NCBI GenBank assembly: GCA_964343355.1
Contig: CAYFJC010000003.1
Span: 1-49,020 of the forward strand
Origin: MED-G78 sp964343355
GTDB lineage: Bacteria; Pseudomonadota; Gammaproteobacteria; Magnimaribacterales; D2472
Reading direction: 5' to 3'
DNA: 49,020 nt
Made by a program: the position numbers and the translations under genes. Below are positions 44,221 through 49,020 of the stretch, one piece after another (position 1 is the first letter of the stretch; every line of letters starts with the position of its first letter). A model generated the notes under the pieces. The model did no database searches. It had not been told where the DNA came from and saw nothing but the letters and a program-made list of their open reading frames with translations.

Positions 44221-44566
44221 AATTATATACGGCATAAGAGCTATTCTTTTTTTAACAATTTTATTCACATCAATCATGAGCTTTATTGCAATAGACGCAT
44301 CAGTTGCAAAATTCCTGATTCAAGATAAATTACTTCACCTTGCTGCATTCACTGTAATAAGCTTTTTAGCGTATGCCTCTGACTTTAAAATAAGAAGAAT
44401 TTTCTTATTTACAGCATTAATTTTATATGGCTTTTTGATTGAGCTCATACAGAACACCTTGGAATACAGAACTTTTGAATTATATGACCTGCTTTCTGAT
44501 ATTATTGGCGTAATAGTTGGATATATGTCTTGGAAATATCTTAAAAAGTTCTATCCTGACTATTGA
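44213..44566 (+). CDS. VanZ-like family membrane protein
   Basis: This 117-residue protein has four hydrophobic spans and the VanZ-family pattern: DKLLHLAAFTVISFLAYA, YGFLIELIQNTLEYRTFELYDLLSDIIGVIVGY. The acidic E-x2-Q-x5-R-x2-E-x2-D residues are conserved. VanZ-like proteins are widespread in bacteria with no drug-resistance role shown; the function is unknown. Overlap with ampG suggests a link to the cell wall, by inference only. It is the last gene before the groES promoter region. Confidence 0.85.
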   Translation: MNKIIYGIRAILFLTILFTSIMSFIAIDASVAKFLIQDKLLHLAAFTVISFLAYASDFKIRRIFLFTALILYGFLIELIQNTLEYRTFELYDLLSDIIGVIVGYMSWKYLKKFYPDY

Positions 44567-44636
44567 TTTATTGCAATTAGTCCATAACTAACGTTTAGAT
44601 TAAATTTTTTTATTAAATACTTAATTAAAGTAATTT

Positions 44637-44656
44637 TATAATTCATAAAGTAGGGA
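44637..44656 (+). promoter_or_regulatory. Candidate -10 box and RBS of groESL
   Basis: TATAAT at 44637-44642 is followed by GGGAG (44652-44656) eight bases before the groES ATG (44665). The -35 partner is poor. No CIRCE element (TTAGCACTC-N9-GAGTGCTAA) and no sigma-32 pattern (CTTGAA with CCCCAT) were seen in the 98 bases between the VanZ-like gene and groES. Confidence 0.35.
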
Positions 44657-44664
44657 GAATACTA

Positions 44665-44955
44665 ATGAAACTAAGGCCTTTACATGACAAAGTTCTTGTT
44701 GAAAGAACAGAAGAAGAAAAAACATCAGCAGGTGGAATTATCCTCTCAGGCACTGCTACAGAAAAACCATCGCAAGGTGTTGTTATAGCTGTTGGTCCTG
44801 GAAAGAAAAATGATGCTGGGGAGGTTGTCTCTGTTGGAGTTAATGCTGGAGATTTGGTTATCTTTGGTCCATATGGTGGCAGTGAAGTAAAAATTGATGG
44901 AAAAGAATATCTAATCTTAAGTGAAAACGATATTTTTGGTGTTATTGAATCTTAA
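44665..44955 (+). CDS. groS: GroES co-chaperonin
   Basis: GroES has 96 residues, the usual length. It caps the GroEL ring during protein folding. KLRPLHDKVLVERTEEEKTSAGGIILSG contains the mobile loop, and VKIDGKEYLILSENDIFGVIE is the conserved end. It forms a two-gene operon with groEL, 28 bases apart. It is the only copy in the window. Confidence 0.98.
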   Translation: MKLRPLHDKVLVERTEEEKTSAGGIILSGTATEKPSQGVVIAVGPGKKNDAGEVVSVGVNAGDLVIFGPYGGSEVKIDGKEYLILSENDIFGVIES

Positions 44956-44983
44956 TTAATTATATAAAAACGGAGATATAAAA

Positions 44984-46627
44984 ATGTCAGCAAAAGATGT
45001 GAAATTCGGTGACTCAGCTAGAAGTCAAATGTTGAATGGTGTTAATACCTTGGCAGATGCTGTAAAGGTAACATTGGGACCAAAGGGAAGAAATGTTGTT
45101 TTAGATAAATCATTTGGAGCACCTACAGTTACTAAAGATGGAGTTTCGGTAGCTAAAGAAATTGAATTAGAAAATAAATTTGAAAATATGGGTGCGCAAA
45201 TGTTGAAGCAAGTAGCATCTCAAACCTCAGATGAAGCAGGCGATGGAACTACGACTGCAACTGTATTAGCTCAATCTATCGTAAATGAAGGTAACAAAGC
45301 TGTTGCTGCAGGAATGAATCCGATGGATCTAAAACGAGGAATTGATCAAGCTGTTCTAGCTGCTGTTGCTTTTGTTAAGGATCTTAGTGTTCCATGTGCT
45401 GATGATAAAGCTATCGCACAAGTTGGAACTATATCTGCAAATGGTGATGAAGCTGTTGGTGAAATAATTGCTGAAGCTATGCAAAAAGTTGGAAAAGAGG
45501 GCGTTATTACTGTTGAAGAGGGAAGCGGGATTGACAATGAATTAGATGTTGTTGAGGGTATGCAATTTGATAGAGGTTATTTATCTCCATATTTTGTTAC
45601 AAATCAAGATAGCATGACAGTTGAATTAGAAAATCCATTAATCCTTTTACATGATAAAAAGATTTCAAATATTAGAGACCTTCTCCCATTATTGGAATCT
45701 GTTGCTAAAGCAGGAAGACCTCTATTAATTATTGCTGAAGATATTGAAGGTGAAGCATTAGCAACTTTAGTTGTAAATAACCTCAGAGGAATTGTTAAAG
45801 CTGCAGCATGTAAAGCTCCAGGCTTTGGAGACAGAAGAAAAGCAATGCTAGAAGATATTGCAGTTCTTACTGGTGGGACAGTTATATCCGAAGAAGTCGG
45901 TCTTTCTCTTGAAGGAGCAACTATTGAAGATCTAGGAACCGCAAAAAGAATTACTATGAATAAAGATAATGCTACAGTTATTGATGGCTCTGGCGATCAG
46001 GGTGCTATAGCAGCAAGAGTAAATCAAGTTAGAGCTCAGATAGAAGAGACGAGTTCAGACTATGACAAAGAAAAACTACAAGAGCGAGTTGCTAAACTTG
46101 CTGGCGGAGTTGCTGTTATTAAAGTTGGAGCAGGATCTGAAGTTGAAATGAAGGAAAAGAAAGCTAGAGTTGAAGATGCATTACACTCAACAAGAGCAGC
46201 AGTTGAAGAGGGAGTTGTTCCCGGAGGTGGTTCTGCATTAGTAAGAGCGCTGGAAGCTGTTGAGAAGCTTTCAGGAGCAAATGACGATCAGAATGTTGGT
46301 ATTAATATTGCTAAGAAAGCTTTTGAAGCACCTTTAAGACAGATTGTCTCTAACGCTGGAGAAGAAGCTTCAGTTATTATTGCAAATATTAAAAATGGCA
46401 CTGGTTCATATGGCTTTAATGCTGCTACTGGTGAATATGGCGATATGATTGAAATGGGTATTTTAGATCCTGCTAAAGTAACTCGAACAGCTCTTCAAGC
46501 TGCCGGGTCTGTTGCAGGGATGATGATTACGACAGAAGCTATGGTTACAGATATACCTCAAGATGCATCTGCAGCGCCAGCAATGCCTGATATGGGTGGA
46601 ATGGGTGGAATGGGCGGAATGATGTAA
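44984..46627 (+). CDS. groL: GroEL chaperonin
   Basis: GroEL has 547 residues, the same as E. coli within one residue. Present are the nucleotide-binding GDGTTTATVLAQ with catalytic Asp, the apical segment LLPLLESVAKAGRPLLIIAEDIEGEALATL, VEEGVVPGGGSALVRA, and the C-terminal Gly-Met tail (MGGMGGMGGMM). AC-GGAG-type SD (CGGAG) precedes the ATG. The gene ends 18 bases before a strong rho-independent terminator. Confidence 0.99.
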   Translation: MSAKDVKFGDSARSQMLNGVNTLADAVKVTLGPKGRNVVLDKSFGAPTVTKDGVSVAKEIELENKFENMGAQMLKQVASQTSDEAGDGTTTATVLAQSIVNEGNKAVAAGMNPMDLKRGIDQAVLAAVAFVKDLSVPCADDKAIAQVGTISANGDEAVGEIIAEAMQKVGKEGVITVEEGSGIDNELDVVEGMQFDRGYLSPYFVTNQDSMTVELENPLILLHDKKISNIRDLLPLLESVAKAGRPLLIIAEDIEGEALATLVVNNLRGIVKAAACKAPGFGDRRKAMLEDIAVLTGGTVISEEVGLSLEGATIEDLGTAKRITMNKDNATVIDGSGDQGAIAARVNQVRAQIEETSSDYDKEKLQERVAKLAGGVAVIKVGAGSEVEMKEKKARVEDALHSTRAAVEEGVVPGGGSALVRALEAVEKLSGANDDQNVGINIAKKAFEAPLRQIVSNAGEEASVIIANIKNGTGSYGFNAATGEYGDMIEMGILDPAKVTRTALQAAGSVAGMMITTEAMVTDIPQDASAAPAMPDMGGMGGMGGMM

Positions 46628-46645
46628 TTAGTTTATCTAATTATT

Positions 46646-46682
46646 AAAACGGGGCCATGTGCCCCGTTTTTTATGTTTTTTT
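46646..46682 (+). terminator. Rho-independent terminator of groESL
   Basis: A perfect 10-bp stem, AAAACGGGGC (46646-46655) with GCCCCGTTTT (46661-46670), has a 5-base loop CATGT and is followed by T-rich sequence TTATGTTTTTTT. It is by far the most G+C-rich hairpin in the window. It begins 18 bases after the groEL stop and lies at the end of the convergent corC-like gene, which it may also serve in reverse. Confidence 0.92.
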
Positions 46683-47927
46683 AATAATTTTAACTTGGGC
46701 TATTGAGTTATCTTCGATCTGCATAATTTCAAATCTATACCCATTTATTTCAACACAAAGATTAGCTTGAGGTATCTGATCTAAGTACTCTGTAAGTAAA
46801 CCATTAATGGTTTTAGAATTTATTTCCGGTATCAACCATTTAGAGTATTTATTTAGATCCCTAATTTTACAATTTCCATCTGTAATAATTGATCCATCTT
46901 TTCTTTTAATAAACTCTTTCTCAAATTCAATTTTTTCATTTCCAAACCTTCCTACTATTTCAGCAAAAATATCCTCTAGCGTAATTAAACCCTCAATTTC
47001 TCCATACTCATCTACAACCATGCCAATATTTCTATCAGATTTTTGGAATTCACTTAATTGTTTAATTAAAGTTGTTGATTGCGAAACAAAATATGTTTCA
47101 GAAAGAATAGCCTTAAAATCTTCTTTTTCCTCTAAAAGATTCAAGAAAGAGTGAGAATCTTTTAAATGCAAAACTCCCATTATTCCATCTATTGAACCTT
47201 TATAAACAGGTAATAGTGAGTAAGAACTAGATTCTATAATACTTTTAGCATTCTTAAATGAGTCGTTGATATTGATCCCAATGACTTCTGATGTAGGTAT
47301 CATAATGTCTTCAACAACAAGCTCTTCCATGCCTAAGATAGAAGATAACATTTCCTTAAATTGAAAGGGAATTAAGTCACCAGATTCATCAAGTAATATT
47401 CTTAATTCCTGGGTATTAAGATTATCATTAGCATGAGACTTGTTAATATCCAGCTTAATAACTTTAAGCAATCTCGAGCTGATTGCATTGATAACGACTA
47501 TTATAGGGCTGAAAATTAAACTAAATACTTTCAGTAAACCAGAAGATTTAATTGCAAACTCCTCAGGCTTGATCGCTGCTATAGTTTTTGGTGTAATTTC
47601 TGAGAAGATTAATACAAAGACAGTTAGCAATATAGACCCAACCAGAACACTGCCATTAAAATAATCTAACATTAAAATAGTTACAATTGCTGAGGCTAAT
47701 ATATTTGCAAAATTATTCCCAACTAATATTGCAGATAAGAGTCGATCAGGTCTTTTAAGTAAATCTAATGCTCTTGCTGCACCTTTATTATTTTTTTTTG
47801 ACAAATTTTTAAGCTTGACTTTATTGGAGGCCATCATCCCAGTCTCAGATCCTGAAAAAAAGCCAGAAAGCACTAATAGAAATATTAATACTATTAATAA
47901 AAATAATAACGATGGGTTTTCTAACAT
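46671..47927 (-). CDS. yfjD: CNNM/CBS-domain protein of the HlyC/CorC (YfjD) family
   Basis: This 418-residue protein has an N-terminal DUF21/CNNM membrane domain with about four spans (FFSGSETGMMASNKVKLKNL; ILVGNNFANILASAIVT), a CBS-domain pair at about 190-315 (VEDIMIPTSEV, GMVVDEYGEIEGLITLEDI), and a C-terminal CorC_HlyC domain. The family is linked to Mg2+/Co2+ handling; no haemolysin role is implied. It overlaps the upstream ypjD by one base (TAATG), the same pairing as E. coli ypjD-yfjD. Confidence 0.92.
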   Translation of the reverse strand: MLENPSLLFLLIVLIFLLVLSGFFSGSETGMMASNKVKLKNLSKKNNKGAARALDLLKRPDRLLSAILVGNNFANILASAIVTILMLDYFNGSVLVGSILLTVFVLIFSEITPKTIAAIKPEEFAIKSSGLLKVFSLIFSPIIVVINAISSRLLKVIKLDINKSHANDNLNTQELRILLDESGDLIPFQFKEMLSSILGMEELVVEDIMIPTSEVIGININDSFKNAKSIIESSSYSLLPVYKGSIDGIMGVLHLKDSHSFLNLLEEKEDFKAILSETYFVSQSTTLIKQLSEFQKSDRNIGMVVDEYGEIEGLITLEDIFAEIVGRFGNEKIEFEKEFIKRKDGSIITDGNCKIRDLNKYSKWLIPEINSKTINGLLTEYLDQIPQANLCVEINGYRFEIMQIEDNSIAQVKIIKKT

Positions 47928-48505
47928 TAAGCTATTGTACTAAAAATAAATGAATTGCCTAAATAGGCTATTAATATAAATATTAAGGTAAAGACCAAAC
48001 CTCTTACAGCGTACTTAGTTCTGAGATTGAAGAATTTCATTCCAATCAATATTGCAAAATAAATTAACCAAGAAATTAAAGTATATAAGGCCTTAAGCTG
48101 GATCTCTGTTGTAACAATATCAGTGATATAAAAACCACTTAACAAAGCAAAACTTAAAAAAGCTATACCCAAACCAGCTAATTTAAAAGTAGTTTTATAA
48201 TTCTTCTCTATAGAAATCGGCATTAAGTCATTAACTTCACCACTTTTAACCTTATTTACACGCCACTCTAGTAAAAAAACCTCATAACTACTAATAAATA
48301 AAAATGCTATCGACATGCTCGTAACGTAAAAATGAAGTGAAGTCATAAAGTCATTAGATTGCTGACTGTAAAAAATAAAATAGGCAATAAAGCCTATTAA
48401 ACAGGCGATAATAGAAGATATATAAATATAATTAGATCTTTTATAGAATATTTTCGTTAGAAAATACGCAGTTGTTGAGCTGAATGCTATATATAAAAGG
48501 TTCAT
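47927..48505 (-). CDS. ypjD: YpjD-like CcsA-family inner-membrane protein, short form
   Basis: This 192-residue membrane protein aligns by eye with the C-terminal two thirds of E. coli YpjD (263 residues): LHFYVTSMSIAFLFISSYE, MPISIEKNYKTTFKLAGLGIAFLSFALLSGFY, KALYTLISWLIYFAIL. The family is related to cytochrome c assembly protein CcsA/CcmC, though YpjD is not known as a heme handler in every species. It is about 70 residues shorter at the N-terminus, with no sign of a broken longer frame. It is divergent from rpsP. Confidence 0.82.
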   Translation of the reverse strand: MNLLYIAFSSTTAYFLTKIFYKRSNYIYISSIIACLIGFIAYFIFYSQQSNDFMTSLHFYVTSMSIAFLFISSYEVFLLEWRVNKVKSGEVNDLMPISIEKNYKTTFKLAGLGIAFLSFALLSGFYITDIVTTEIQLKALYTLISWLIYFAILIGMKFFNLRTKYAVRGLVFTLIFILIAYLGNSFIFSTIA

Positions 48506-48607
48506 TTAATTGTTAGTTTGTAAAAACTTATATATTAATACTATCAAAATTATCAAGGTTAAACTAAAATAAGCGCCTTTTTAACATAAATTTTTATTTG
48601 AGACAGT
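48506..48607. other. Divergent ypjD / rpsP intergenic region
   Basis: 102 bases, very A+T-rich. TTGTAA (48518-48523) with TACTAT (48539-48544) at a short 15-bp spacing is the best promoter-like pair for rpsP. No ffh gene is found here, although in E. coli ffh lies between ypjD and rpsP. Confidence 0.35.
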
Positions 48608-49020
48608 ATGGTAATTATAAGATTAGCTAGAAGTGGGGCGAAAAAAAACCCTTACTACAATATAACAGTTGCAGATGAGAGAAAGCCAAGAGATGGCGCT
48701 TTCATTGAAAGATTAGGATTTTTTAATCCAACCGCAAAAGGCCAAGAAGAAAGACTAAGAGTTGATCTTGAAAAAGTTGACCTATGGATCTCAAAAGGGG
48801 CTCAGATGAGCGATAGAGTTAGTAGCCTTGTAAAGGAAGCTAAACTTTCCCCAGAAGAGCTTGAAGTTAAACTTGCTGCTAAAAATGCAAAACAAGAAGC
48901 TAAAAAGGATGCAATTGCTAAAAGATTAGCTGAAGAAGCTGCTGCTAAGGCAGCTGAAGAAGAGGCAGCAAAGGCAGAAGAAGAGGCAGCGAAAGTTGAA
49001 GAAGCTCCAGCTGAAGAAGT
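48608..49020 (+). CDS. rpsP: 30S ribosomal protein bS16, 5' part, with long C-terminal tail
   Basis: The frame opens at ATG 48608 and is still open at the window end, giving at least 137 residues. Residues 1-85 are bS16: VIIRLARSGAKKNPYYNITV, DERKPRDGAFIERLGFFNP, DLEKVDLWISKGAQMSDRV. E. coli bS16 has 82 residues. From about 86 the chain becomes a low-complexity Ala/Glu/Lys run (AAKAAEEEAAKAEEEAAK) with coiled-coil or helical character. rimM and trmD would be expected next outside the window. Confidence 0.93.
   Translation, partial: MVIIRLARSGAKKNPYYNITVADERKPRDGAFIERLGFFNPTAKGQEERLRVDLEKVDLWISKGAQMSDRVSSLVKEAKLSPEELEVKLAAKNAKQEAKKDAIAKRLAEEAAAKAAEEEAAKAEEEAAKVEEAPAEE

Noticed and set aside
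44213..44566. VanZ homology as glycopeptide resistance
   Set aside because: VanZ-like proteins are widespread and no other van gene is near; cell-wall linkage is only contextual.
44567..44664. CIRCE element or sigma-32 promoter for groESL
   Set aside because: Neither the TTAGCACTC inverted repeat nor CTTGAA/CCCCAT spacing is present.
1..49020. CRISPR arrays, insertion sequences, prophage or toxin-antitoxin modules
   Set aside because: No spaced direct repeats, transposase, integrase or phage-like genes were seen; gaps are too short to hide them.

Overview
The window looks like a chromosomal piece of a small-genome marine gammaproteobacterium, most likely SAR86-like. The DNA is very A+T-rich by eye, genes abut or overlap by 1-8 bases, and AGA is strongly preferred for Arg. 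Every recognised protein is of gammaproteobacterial type. The lineage is inferred from gene content and order; no database search was possible. I saw no insertion sequence, prophage, CRISPR array, rRNA or long repeat.

Layout. Positions 26-101 hold a tRNA-Lys(UUU). Positions 159-18218 keep an order well known from the 55-57 min region of E. coli: bepA/perM (divergent), bcp, dapA-bamC-purC, an isc iron-sulfur operon (iscR-S-U-A-fdx-iscX), then ndk-rlmN-rodZ-ispG-hisS-yfgM-bamB-der. Positions 18398-29225 hold one TCA-cycle block: sdhCDAB-sucAB-lpd-sucCD. Positions 29215-35704 are a less conserved stretch: a MATE exporter, a hexapeptide acyltransferase with a damaged or non-canonical start, pdxB, a small MarR-like regulator behind a Fur-box-like palindrome, selO, a YhhQ-type queuosine-precursor transporter and msrB. 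Positions 35704-44566 hold murJ-ribF-ileS-lspA-ispH followed by ampD-ampG-vanZ-like. Positions 44665-46627 are groES-groEL, ending in a strong terminator. Last come corC/yfjD-like and ypjD on the minus strand and the start of rpsP, cut by the window end.

How the genes work together. Three themes dominate. The first is envelope building and care: BepA, BamB, BamC, RodZ, YfgM, MurJ, LspA, AmpD and AmpG. The second is Fe-S cluster assembly and its clients: Isc, RlmN, IspG, IspH and SdhB. The third is core carbon and energy metabolism: Sdh, 2-oxoglutarate dehydrogenase and succinyl-CoA synthetase.

Most noteworthy. (1) The isc operon lacks hscB and hscA between iscA and fdx, yet IscU keeps the HscA-recognition motif as LPPIK. 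(2) A near-consensus IscR type-1 operator overlaps the purC stop codon and a TTGACT-16-TATAAT promoter; this promoter would start RNA at or next to the GTG of iscR, so the mRNA may be leaderless. (3) A Fur-like box sits inside a promoter ahead of a MarR-like gene. (4) A perfect 11-bp-arm palindrome lies between bepA and perM. (5) The acyltransferase frame runs about 96 codons upstream of its first canonical start codon. (6) Ribosomal protein bS16 carries a long Ala/Glu/Lys tail. I found no clearly new multi-gene system; these points are regulatory and gene-content anomalies within an otherwise ordinary housekeeping region.
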